From an uncultured Ectothiorhodospiraceae bacterium (GTDB taxonomy: Bacteria > Pseudomonadota > Gammaproteobacteria > Nevskiales > Oceanococcaceae), in the NCBI GenBank assembly GCA_937141935.1, contig CAKZQS010000014.1:1-64000 (forward strand): a stretch of 64,000 bases of DNA, given 5' to 3'. Below the pieces are notes generated by a model. That model ran no database searches. It saw nothing but the letters and a program-made list of their open reading frames with translations, and was not told the origin of the DNA. Position numbers and translations under genes: made by a program. Positions 13,954 through 25,900 of this stretch are shown here, piece by piece. Position 1 is the stretch's first letter, and each line of letters begins with the position of its first letter.

Positions 13954-16900
13954 TTATCTTACGTGAATGAAAACTTCGATTATGGGAATCTTTCTCCCGT
14001 GCCGCTGCTCAAAATGAGCCAGAATCCTTTTCTTCTTGCCAGAAGAAAACCCCCGGCCCGTTTTTAAATCAATAAGAGCGGCAATCTTGTTCTTGTAATA
14101 GACCTCCATATCAACGCCTACAGAGCCCTTTTCTCTCTTATATCGAGCCTGTTGTCCGTTTTCGTGCCGGAACACTTCCGCTTGAATCTCAACATCTGGC
14201 AGTGGCTTATAGCGGAGCAACTTATCCTCTAGTCGCTTATGCGCAGCCGTGCCAAAGGAGCCCTTATTTTTGTGCGGTTCGCCAAGCTCAATAGTTTCCT
14301 GTACTGCGCTCAACAAGTGATCCAACACAAAATTCCCAATAACCCCAAAATCACTTGGGGGCCGCCCGAACATCAGCCGGTTGAATGCCGATCTACCGGC
14401 AAAGCTCGCACCGGCATTAAAGGTCGTGACCCCAACGCTAAACCCCGAGATTTGACCAGCAAGGAATGTATCGCCGCCAGGGTCAGTGAAGAGAGTTGGC
14501 ACATTCCCCGCGTAAACATATTTGTGCAAGCTTGACGGGTAGCTTTCCACTCCAGGGTGCGGGTCCAGACTTGTGAATCGTCCAAGGCTAGGGTCCATGT
14601 ACCGCGCACGCAGATTGTAGTGTGCGAGTTCCTCATCAAACTGTTCGCCAGCGAAGAGATAATCGTTGTCGGTAGAACCGGTTTGCTCCAGGAGTTCGCC
14701 GAAGCTTTCATACAGGTAGCTGTCTGATATCTCGCCAGTGGCGTCGGTCAGGGCGCGGGTGGTGCCCAGGGCGTCGTAGTGGAAGACGTGGCTCTGGCCG
14801 CTGCTGTGTTGGGTGAGCAGGTCGTTGCCGTAGGTGTAGCTGGCCAGCACGTTGCCCCCGGCATCGAGTACGTCGGTGACCTGGGCGTAGTCGCGCAGCG
14901 GGTCAATGACGTAGTCGATCCTCTGGCCGTTGACGGTCTTGCTGTGGCGGATGCCGTCGTGGTCGTACTCGAAGGCCAGGGTGTCGGCTGGTGTGGTGGC
15001 GCCGATCAGGCGGTCGCGGCTGTCGTAGCTATAGGTGGTCAGGCCTTGGGGGCCGGTGACCTGCAGGGTGTTCCCGTTGGGGTCGTAAGACCAGGTGCTG
15101 AGGGCTCCGGCCTGATCCTGGCTCAGCAGGCGATCATTGGCGTCGTAGCTGTACTGGGTGAGCAACTCATGGCCACCCTGCCTGCAACGCGGAGTGCAGC
15201 GGCTCTGGGTCTGGCGATTGCCCACCTTGTCGTAGGTCCAGACGGTCTCGGTATTGCCGCGGGCCGTATCGGTGACAGTGGCGCGGATCAACCGGTCGAG
15301 TTGGTCATAGCCATAGTCCACCTGCCGACCGTCGAGATCTTCGATGGCCAGGCGCTGGCCGGCTCCATCCAGCGTATAGCGCTGGCGGTTCAGCAGCGCG
15401 CCGGTGGCGCTGAGGGCGCGGACTTCGATGGGGCGGTTGCGCTGGTCGTAGTCGGTCTCGGTGCGGCTGCCGTTGCTGTGGTCGATGCGTACGGTGTTGC
15501 CGACGGCATCGTAGCTGTAGTGCGTCGTGCCCTGGGCATCGGTGACGGTCTGGCGGCGGTTGGCGGCATCGAAGGTGGTGCTAACGGTGCCGCTGGCCGA
15601 GGTGTACCCGGTGCGATTGCCGGCGGCGTCGTAGCTGTGCTGGGTACTCTTGCCGTTCGGGTAGTCGATGCGGGTCACGCGATCCCGTGCGTCGTGGCTG
15701 TACTGGGTGGTGCCGCGATGGTCAATGACGCTGGCCACAAGGCCGGTGGGCGTGTAGGTGGTCACAACGACCTGGCCGTCCGCGTAGCTCTCGCGGATGC
15801 GCCAGTTGTTGCTGTCGTACTCGAAGCTGCTGCTGGCCCCATTGAAGTCGATTCGCTGGGTGCGGTTGCCTGCCGCATCGTAATCGAAGTGCTCCACCTG
15901 CCCAAGCGGTAGCGCACGGCTTTGGACGCGGCCGGCGGCGTCGTAACTCCACCGCGTCACGCGCCCCGCCGCGTCGGTTTGGCTGACCTTGTTGCCAAGC
16001 TCGTCGTAGGCGTAGCTAGTGCGCTGCCCCAACGCGTCGACGACTGCGCTCAGGTTGCCGAGCGCGTCGTACTCGTATTGCGTCACCCGGCCGTTGGGGT
16101 CTGTTTCGCTGACGCGGCGGCCCAGCGCGTCGTAGCTTGTTTCCACGCTGGTGCCATCCGCAAATTCCGTGCGAATCAGGCGGTCGGCGGCGTCGTAAAT
16201 GAAGCGCGTAGTGCCTTGGGCGGTGGTCATCGTGGACCGGTTGCCGCGCATATCGTAGGCGTAGCTGACGCTGTGGCCCACGGCGTCCGTGGTGCTTGCA
16301 AGACGACCCGCCGCGTCGTAGCTATGGAGAGTACGGTTGCCGTTTTCGTCAATTTCGGCCGTAAGCTGGCCGGCGGCGTCGTACTCGCGAAGCGCACGAG
16401 GGTTGTCGCTATCGTCCTCGGGCGTGGCGTCCGGATAGAGCGTCGCGATGAGCCGATTAGCCGCATCGTATTGCATCCGCGTGATGCGCCCGGCCTTATC
16501 AATGTAGGCAACCTCATTGCCGTTGGCGTCGTACTGCCACTGCTCGCTGCGGCCATCGGGGTGGCGGGTGCGCGTACGCTCCCCACGGCGGTTGTAGTCG
16601 TGCTCGGTACGCAAGCCACGGGCATCGACCTCGGCAACAATTCGATCCAGGGCGTCGTACTCGGTCACTGTGGTGTTGCCGAGGGGGTCCGTGGTCTGAA
16701 CCAGGCGCCCCTTTGCGTCGTAGTCGAAGGTGGTGCTCTCTATGGCCTGGCTACCGTCCGCCAGTGTGCGAGTCACCTGTTCGCTCCGTACCCAGGTTTG
16801 CTTGCCGTCGTAGCCGTAGCGTGTGACACGGCCGTTGGGCGCGCGCTCCTCGATCTTGCGGCCGAAAATATCGTACAGGTACTGCGTTTGTTGCCCGACC

Positions 16901-19900
16901 GCGTCGCTGAAACTCGTGAGGTTGCCCCCTGTGTCGTACCCGAAGCTTGTACGGGCGCCTAAGGCGTCCTCAATGCTGCGCAGCGGGCCCGCGCGCCGGC
17001 GGAAGTCGTCGTTCACAAATTCGCTACGGCTGGTCACGCTGCCGTCCGGGGCAATTTCGCTGATCAGTTGGTGATAGGCGCTGTAGGTGTAGCTACGCGT
17101 ATCCCCCGCGGCGTTGGTTTCGCTCAGGGCATTGCCGTAGCCGTCATAAGTCCAGCTTTGGGTACGGCCCAGCGCATCGGTCCGACTGAGTTCATAGCCA
17201 AAGTCATCGTAGGTGCGTGTTGTCGTTTCCCCCAGGCTATTGGTTTCACTCAGGATGTCGCCCCGGTCGTTGTACACGTACACGGTGGCGTTGCCGCGGC
17301 GATCCGTTACGGTTTGCGTGCGGCCGGCAATGTTATGCGCAAGATCCACACGCTGCCCTTCGCCGTCTTCGGTTGCGATCAGTCGCCCGTCATCGTCGTA
17401 GAAATTGCGCGCCACCCGCTGTCCGAGCGGATCGAAGACTTCGTGGACGTAATGCCCGACCAGGTACGAGAATTGGGTGGTATTCCCGAGGGTATCCGTC
17501 GCGGCAACGAGGTCGCCTGCCGCATCGTAGCTGTAGGAGCGCTCGCGCCCGTCCGGAGCCCGCAGTGAAACGATCCGGCCTTGGGCATCACGCACGAACT
17601 CCACGCGCTCGCCATTGCTGTGCGTAATCCCATCTGCCCCGAAGGTGACACTGTTGCCGTGTACATCCTCAAGCCGCTGCAGCGTGAAGCCTTGGTGCAG
17701 CTCATAGGCCACGCCATCCTCGGCGGTGTAGCGATACTCGTCGGGGTCGACCGGGTCCTCGGGTCGGCCTGCATCCACAAGGTGCCCATCAACCAGTTCC
17801 AGAATGCCGTAGGAGGTTTGCTCCAGCTGGCCGCGCGTACCTGGCAGCGGGTCATAGACCAATGCGACCGTGGTGGCCGGCGCGCCTTGCTGGCACTCGG
17901 GTTCTGCGCGTGCGCGGAACTGCTCCACGATGCCGTCGGGCAAGGTTACGCTGACGGTGCGCTGACCGCTGATGGGCTTCACGCAATAAGTCGGCACAAC
18001 AGCGCCTTGCGATTGAACATTCCAGCCCAGACCGGCGGCGCGCCCCTCGCTGACCCGCACAGATTGGTAACCCACGCTCCACCCGTAACCGAAGTCCAGG
18101 GCTTCGTTACGGCGCCGGCTGTCATAGGTGCGTACGACCGTGATGGGGAGTCCCACCATCGGCACAGTGAGATCCTCGAATGTCATCGAGAGATCACCCA
18201 CCTTCATGGCGCCATCTATCAGCACGCCAGCGTCGGCGGCGCGGACATTGCCCGACGTGTCGGTGGCCTGCAACAGGATGCGATATTCGCCGTTGAGCAT
18301 CAGCGTGGGGTCTAGCGGTGCGATGCTCTGTTCGGCGAACGCGCTTCCTCCTTCCGCGAGCAGCTGCGGCGTGCCTTTGGGGTCGCCGTCGTAGAGAAAG
18401 AGCTGCCAGCTCGCCACGTCATCACCCAAAACTTCGCCACGGATAGACGCTGGCGCGGTGATCGTCGCGTTCTCGACCGGCTCAGTCAGGCGCACCGTGG
18501 GTGCCTCTTGGTCATTGGGGTCGCGCACCCAAAGAGTCTCCGTCAGCTGCACGGTGTCATAGGAATCCTGCACCGCAACATTCAACGCATAGCTGCCAGG
18601 TTCTGCCAGGCTTAACCTGGCGCGCAGCGCAGCGTCGAATTCCAGAGGCGCGCCGTCCAGCGTTGCCGTGGCGGACACCGGCCCCGCCGCATATTCGACA
18701 CCGACCTCGAGGTAAATCTGCTGCCCGGGGTCGGCTGGCTGAGGCAGCGCCTGCAACTGGGCCGTCAAGCTCGTTGACGCGGGCCACACCTGCAGAGTCC
18801 AACCCTGCTCCACGAAGCTCGCACCATCGTCCACACGGACCAGGAAGTCGAAGCTCCCGGCCGTGCTCGCCGGCCAGGACATGCGACCCGTCGCATCGAT
18901 CGATGCCCCCGTTGGCGCTGACATCAGTTGGAACGCCAGTGGGTCCCCATTGGGGTCTGTCGCCTCCACTGAGTAAGCGTATGTTGTGCCCTCGCGCACA
19001 GTGGTCGCAGGCCGGCTGAGGATGGTTGGCGGGACGTTGCGCCCTTGTTCGACTACCTCCAGCGCATAGCTTTGCTCGGCGATGCCACCACGGTTGTCAT
19101 CGACCTGAATCGACACGGTATGGACTCCTATGTCCGCGGCCTGCGGAGTCCACCGGATCAAGCCCGAGGCGTCGATCGACATGGTCGTTGGGTGCTGTAC
19201 CAAACTCGGCGTCAGCACGTCACCATCAGGGTCCTCGACGCCGAGCTGATAGTGATAAAAGGCGCCCGCGGCAGCCGTTAGCGGCGGGCTGCTGACAATC
19301 GTCGGAGCCGTATTGGGCGGATGCACGACCAAGTCATATCGCTGGGTGGCCGAACCGGCACTGGTGCTGACGCGTACCGCGACCTTGTGCAAGCCTGCCT
19401 GTGCAGCTGCTGGTGTCCAGCGCACCGTCCCTTGGTCCAGCGCCATCTGTGCCGGGCCCTCGATGAGCTCGAAAACGCCGCCATCCGCGTGTTCGGCGGA
19501 AACGGTGTAGCTGTATGGCTGCTCGGCAACGGCCTCCAGGGGAGGCTCGCTCACGATTCGGGGCGGCATCGCACGCGCTTCGACATCGAGCGCAAAGGTC
19601 GCGCGTACCGGTTGTTTGCCGTCGCTGACGCGAACCTCGAGGTCATAGCGACCCTCAACCGCAGGGGTCCACTCAAGCCAGCCGGTTGACCGATCAATGG
19701 ACATGCCATCGGGGCCGCTCAACAGCTCGTAGCTGAGGGCGTCGCCATCCGGATCCGAGGCCTGCACCTGCTGCCGCCAGAGTTCGCCGACATAGGCACG
19801 CGCAACCAGTGCACCCTCGATAACAGGCGGGGCGTTCGGTACGTCGGCGACATAGGCGGTAAAGGTGGTGTTTCGCCATGTGCCGGAGATGGCGCGCAAG

Positions 19901-22900
19901 CGCACGTCGAAGCTGTGCGACCCGGCGTCGCTGTAGCCCGTTTGCCAAGTGATTTCACCACTTTGCGGGTCTATTTTTGCGCCAGGCGGCGCTTTGTCGA
20001 AATGGAAGTAGGTCGAGTCGTTGTCGTCGGCCGACGCAGGCGTATGCCAGTGGCGAATGACCCGTGTGCGTAGCTCCTCCCCTTCCTCAATGGATGGGAC
20101 AGGATCCATCGTGAGGTAGTAGGCACCGGGATTGAGCGTCGCCCCCAGTAGCATCCGCATCTCGTCGAAGGCATCCGCGTGGTCGCGTATGCGCAGATGC
20201 GTACTGTGTGCCGAAACGACGTCGTTATTGTTCTGGCACTGTTCCACCGGTGCGAGCGGGGTCACTTTTGCGACCACTTCCCCGAAGAAGTCCCCGGGGA
20301 GATTCGCATCCAGTTGCAAGCTGACCTGCTCGCCTATCGCGAGAGCAGGACCTTGCCGCGCCGCAATCGGATCCGCACCGGACGCCGGATCCGCGGCGAA
20401 CAGCTCCAACCAGAATCCCGTTGGCATGTCTGCAGTGCCGCGATTGCGCACATTGACTGTTAGTGCGCCCGTATAGTCGCCTGCAGGTGCGTCGATCCAA
20501 AGATCCGGCAGACCCGAATCGAAGTCGCGGGCGGCGGGGGCGAGGATCTGGTCTTCGCCTCGAAGCTGCCATGATGGTTCCGCTGTCGGGTTGACCTGAA
20601 GATTCCCAAGGATGGCTTCAGGTTGTTGCGATCCCTGAAGGCGTACCAGCGGCAAACCATCGCGAAGTGCAGTCGCGCTGTAGCGTGAAATCCCGATCGA
20701 GCGACTCGCGGTGTTCGCGACCTCGAGGTGGCCGTCGCGGTCCAGGTCCGCCAAGAGCGGCGCTACACGGGGGCTCCCCGATGCGTACTGCCCCCGAGCG
20801 ATTTCAAGGCCAGTCGCGCCGTCCACTACCCGGCTGTAGGCGCCACGGTTGGCAAAGAGCTCCAGCCGATTATCCCCCTGAATGTCGGCAACGACGGCAG
20901 CATGGTGATCTCCCCTTCCTGCGTCATAGCGCCACCGCAGTCGACCACTAGCGTCATATAGTGAGTCGTCGCCGGCAATGAACACGTCCAATTCGGCAGC
21001 GCCGTCGAAGTCCGCGATGTGCGGTTGGCCGATGTACTCGATCGGCTGCGGCGAAAGTATGGTTGTCCCGAATGCATCCACGACGCTCCAGTGGGCTTGT
21101 GCCCCGCCATGGCTTCCGCGTTCCACGATAACGACTTCGGGGCTGCCGTCGCGATCCAGATCACCCACGGCCATATACGCGGCATCCGGAACGTGGTCGC
21201 CAAGCGACTGGGCCTGCCAAAGCAGGCTCCCGTCGTTGTTGTAAGCGCGGCCAGCATGGAGTAGCTCGGCGTTTCCATCGCCAGTGATGTCGATCGCGTA
21301 GCTTGGGCTGAGCCAGGCATTGGTGGGCAAGTCCGTCGGAGGCGCTGCCAGGGTTGCGACAGTGTTGCCCGATCCATCAAGAAACACGTGGCCAACCAAT
21401 ATTTCTGGCAAGCCATCACGATTCGTGTCGGCGATCGCTACCCTTACCACCTGGTTTGCGGTCCGTATGGGTTCAGCCGTGGACTCCCAAAGCAGACGCC
21501 CGTCGTCCGTGCTGATCGCAGCGACACGGCGAGTCGCACGCTGGACCACTACGAGATCTGGAACACCGTCCGCATTAATGTCGGCGATCGCCGGGTAACT
21601 ATAGGGCGCGCCTTTGCCCTGCGCGTTGAGTGTGCCCGCGTCCATCTCAGCGTTTTCCGTCGCGTCGTAGACGTTGAAGCCGCCGCTTACGTCCTGAACT
21701 ATTAGCTGAGCGCGATCTGCCGTTGTAATGGCGCCGTCGCCATTCGTGTCGCTCAGTGGCGAAGCGAGGAGATGATATTTATTGTACCTTCCACCGAGAC
21801 CTGTGTTACGCCATTCCGAGAACGATACAGCGGCACTCCCTCCTACTCCTCCGCGTTGGCAGAGATAATCCGTTTCGGGTAGGCGGCGGTCGTACAGGGT
21901 ATCTACCGAGCCCTGCCCCCAAGATAACCTTACGTTGTGCTCAACGTTAGCCGCAATGCCACCGTAAGTCAGGTAGGAGACCAAGTCTGGAGCGCTCGAT
22001 GTTAAATCGATCGAGAAGTTCTCACGTATGTTCGGGTCGGTGAAAACTACACTGCCAAAGTAGCTTTGACGGTGGCGAGCGACCGTATAGGCGGGCTTGC
22101 TAACAACCTCGGGCGGTTCATTGGGGTAGTCCGAGTAAAACGGGAACCACACAACCGTCGAGTTGCCGTATTGGTCTTCCGCATGAACGATTACGAGCGA
22201 AAGCGTATCCCAGAAGTCTGCAGTCGACGCCCACGTTAGTTCACCGGATACGGCGTCGATCTGCGCGCCTAGAGGCGCTTCCAACAAGCTGTATGTGAGA
22301 TCAGACGCCGGGTCCGCATTGAGTTGTAAACGAACGCGTGACTCTTCGCCAATCACTGCGCGCACGGCCGTATCGTGTCCCGCCGAAAACTCCGGTGGCG
22401 AATATCCCCCTGCTACGTGGACGACGAATTCCTGTGAGGCGACCGCACCGCTCAAATCCTTCACCGAAATAGTGAATGAATGCTGCCCACTATCGGAGGG
22501 CTGCGGTGTAAAGACAAACCTGCCGGAGTAAGGGTCCAAAGACGCGCCGTCGGGGCCCTCGTCAATGGTGAAGTAGTGACCATCGCCAATATCCGGGTCG
22601 TCTACAACAACTTGGTAAACGTAATGCGCGCCTGCGGCCACTTGCGCAGGTGGCGTTGACTCGATAACAGGCGCGTGATTAACGTCTCGGACGTTCACGA
22701 CAAAGGTTTGAAACGCGCGCCCCCCAGCGTCGTCGTTCACTTCCAAGGTGACTATAGGGACGCGTTGGCTGTTGTTCTCGGTGTCACATTCTGAGGTGGT
22801 CTCCCCAACTACAGAAAGCACGATTTCGCTTCCATTCGATTGGGGGTTTACAGGAAGCGGAGCGGGCACAACAACGGACTGGCCGGCGTCAAGCCCTTCC

Positions 22901-25900
22901 ACCTCTACAGTTGTGACGGGACTATGCGGCGCTTCTGGCCAATGAGCTTCGAGTCGACCGGGGCTCGTGGCGCCAGATAAGCCGCGATTGGAAATCGATG
23001 CTAAGAGAATGTCCGCAGTCGTGTCGGTAAGAAGCTCAACGCTATCAATCGCGAGATCCGCCAAATGCGCATTACTGCCCGACTTCAGCGTCGTCGCGAA
23101 CATTGTCGAGGCGAGCGCCCTACGAAGCGGGCCCGACTCCGGCCCGTAACCGTCGACCGCCGATGTCCATGACCATACGAGGCCGCCGGTTTTGAAGGCC
23201 GTCTCAATGTAGGGGATCACATAGGCGTTGCGGTAATACCCTTCTTCGGCGAGCTTCGAAACATCGACATCGCATCGAGCGTATCCCGTGCCGTCAGCAT
23301 AGTAGCCCCTGCCTTCAGCATCAGTGCCGATCGCCCAAGCGCCGTTCGCACACCGCAGATTGGTGTTGGTGATGACATTGAGCGTAAAACTCCCGTCAAT
23401 CAGACGGCGCTGGAGGTCGGCGAGCGTTTCGCCATTTATCGGCCCGCCTTGGGATGGTTCGTCCGCGATGAGGACCAAATGCTTGGCGGCGGGGTCGCGA
23501 AACTCGAAGTTGTCGAGGGTGAACTGGAGAGCTCGCAGCCCGTTTTCCGCTCCCCCACCACCTTCGGTGATATTCGCATCGAAGGTATGTGCGTAGAGCT
23601 GGTCAATGCTCCCAAAGAGGTCTGGTCCGAACTGGGCCGCGCCGGGGGTGCCCCCGAAACCCACGAGGCCCCAACGGTTTTCCGTAGGCGCGATGCCGAT
23701 CCCCTGAAGAAGGAGGTCGGAGTGCAGACTCGCCATCGCTTCCGATACCCAGGGCCATGTCTTTACATTTGACGCTGAGCTGTCAACCACCATCACCGCG
23801 TCCACGGCTGGCGGCCGCGAGAACCTGTCGTCAGTTGAGCGTGCGCAATAGGCGTGTGGCAGGGTGTTGCCGCCGACAAAGGCGTCGGTTGCAGACCAAG
23901 AAATCAATCCTTGGTCATCGATGGTCATGCCCTCGGGCGCTGACCGCAGTGTGTAGGTGAGCGTGTCACCGTCCGCATCGCTAGCTTGTACCGCGTAGGC
24001 GAAGTGATCGCCTTCCGATATCGATCCGGGCGGAATGCTCGTGATGACAGGTGCCGAGTTACTGCTGACGATCTCGATGGTGAAGCTGTGGCTGGCAACA
24101 TCGTCGTTACGGTCGGTCGCCGTGATCGTGAATGCCCGAACGCCGGTGTCGCCTGCCGCGGTTTGCCATTCCAGTAAACCCGTTAGCTCATCGAGAACGG
24201 CGGCGGCGGGCGCCTCGACGAGACTGAATTGAAGGATATCGTCGGGATCCGGGTCACTTGTCGTGAGCTGATACTCCAACAATGCTCCTGCATCAATCTC
24301 ACTCGGAGGTGTGGATGTGATCAAAGGGGGCGACCGGTCGCGCGAAACCACCAAGGTCGTGTCGGAGGAATTCCCAGCGCGATCAACGGCGCGCAGGCTA
24401 ATGTCGTTCTGTCCGAAATCCAACGGCACAATTGCATGGAAAGTCAGAGCGGCGTCGACTTCGACTGCCTCGCCGAGGATGCTCAGTTCTGCCGGCTCGT
24501 CCAACTGGCCGGCCACGGTCACTGTCGGCGCATAATGGCTCGAGCCATCTGCGGGAGTTGTGACGCTGATGGTCGGTGCGGTGGTATCGACGTGTATCGC
24601 GCCGGTGGTCTCCGCCCAGTTTCCCGCCTGATCCTGAACTCTGAACGAAAGTCTGTTCACGCCCTCCGTCAGATCGCCGGTGGGACGGCACATAGCTCCA
24701 TCTGTTGACGGCGTGCATTCGAAGTCCGCGGGGGAGCCGTCGACCGTTGCTGCGAGCGTGCCGACGTCCACTCCACTTAAGCTATCCGTGTAGGTCAGCT
24801 GAAACTCAGGTCGGCTGGTGTTCAGTAAATCCCCAAACTGAGGCGCGACGAGTGTCAGGATTGGCCCTGCGGTGTCGATGGTGAAAACGTTGGTCGCACG
24901 ACCGACGTTGCGTGCGAAATCCTCTACCGAGGCCGCGACACTCAGATGTCCATCAGGCAATGGACTTGAGAATTGGCATTGGATTACGGAGGCCTGAAGG
25001 GCGCATGTCGCATTTGCGGCCTCGTTGTTCACCTCAAGCTGCAAGGTGTCCAGGTTTGGGCCCGATGTGGCATCGCTAACGGCCACCACAATGTCTGGTT
25101 GAGGGTCGCTGAGCAGTGCCCCGGCGCTAGGAGACGTAAAAGCAATAGTGGGATTTTGCGTGTCGACCGTAAGCTCTTGTATGGACGTTGCCGTGTTGCC
25201 TGCGAGGTCACGAACGCCCACGCTGAGTTCTCTCAGTCCGTCGGCCATCGGCTCGCGGAGCGTGCAAGTGGCGCCGCCAGAGGAACTCTCACAGGACGCG
25301 CCGACCACGATGCCGTCGGCCATGAGCACCAAGCTCTCAATGTCAACGCCGCTGCCGTCATCGCTGAAGGCAATTACGACAGTAGGCGTCGGGGTGTTGG
25401 TTGGAGGCTCCGCGGCGGGCTGAAGAATTTGCAACTTAGGCGGCGTGGCATCGATTGTGACCTGCCGAGTGAGTGCAACCTGATTGCCTGCGCGGTCTAG
25501 CGCCTCGACCGTGATCGTTCGCTCGCCATCAGCGAGGTCATCAGTTAGAACGCAGGAGTAGAGCCCATCGCTGCCTGCGCAGTTCGCGGCCGCAGCGCGG
25601 TTGTCAACGAATAGCGCGGGTGACTGCTCCGAAACCCCGCTTGTGTCATCTGAGACGGCAATGCGAATTTCGGGTCGGCGCGTTGCGAGGTTTTCAGCAG
25701 CTTGGGGTGCCAATATCTCAAGCGCGGGTGGCGTCGCGTCGATCGTGAACGCACGTGGACCCGCCTCGCTCGTATTGCCAACGAAATCGGCAACCCGCGC
25801 GGTGAGGTTGTAAGGTCCGTCAGCGAGTACGGAAAGTGGCGCGCACGTTGCGCTGTCGGCTTGGGCGCCGCAGGACCACGACTGCCCCCGATCGTCCGTC

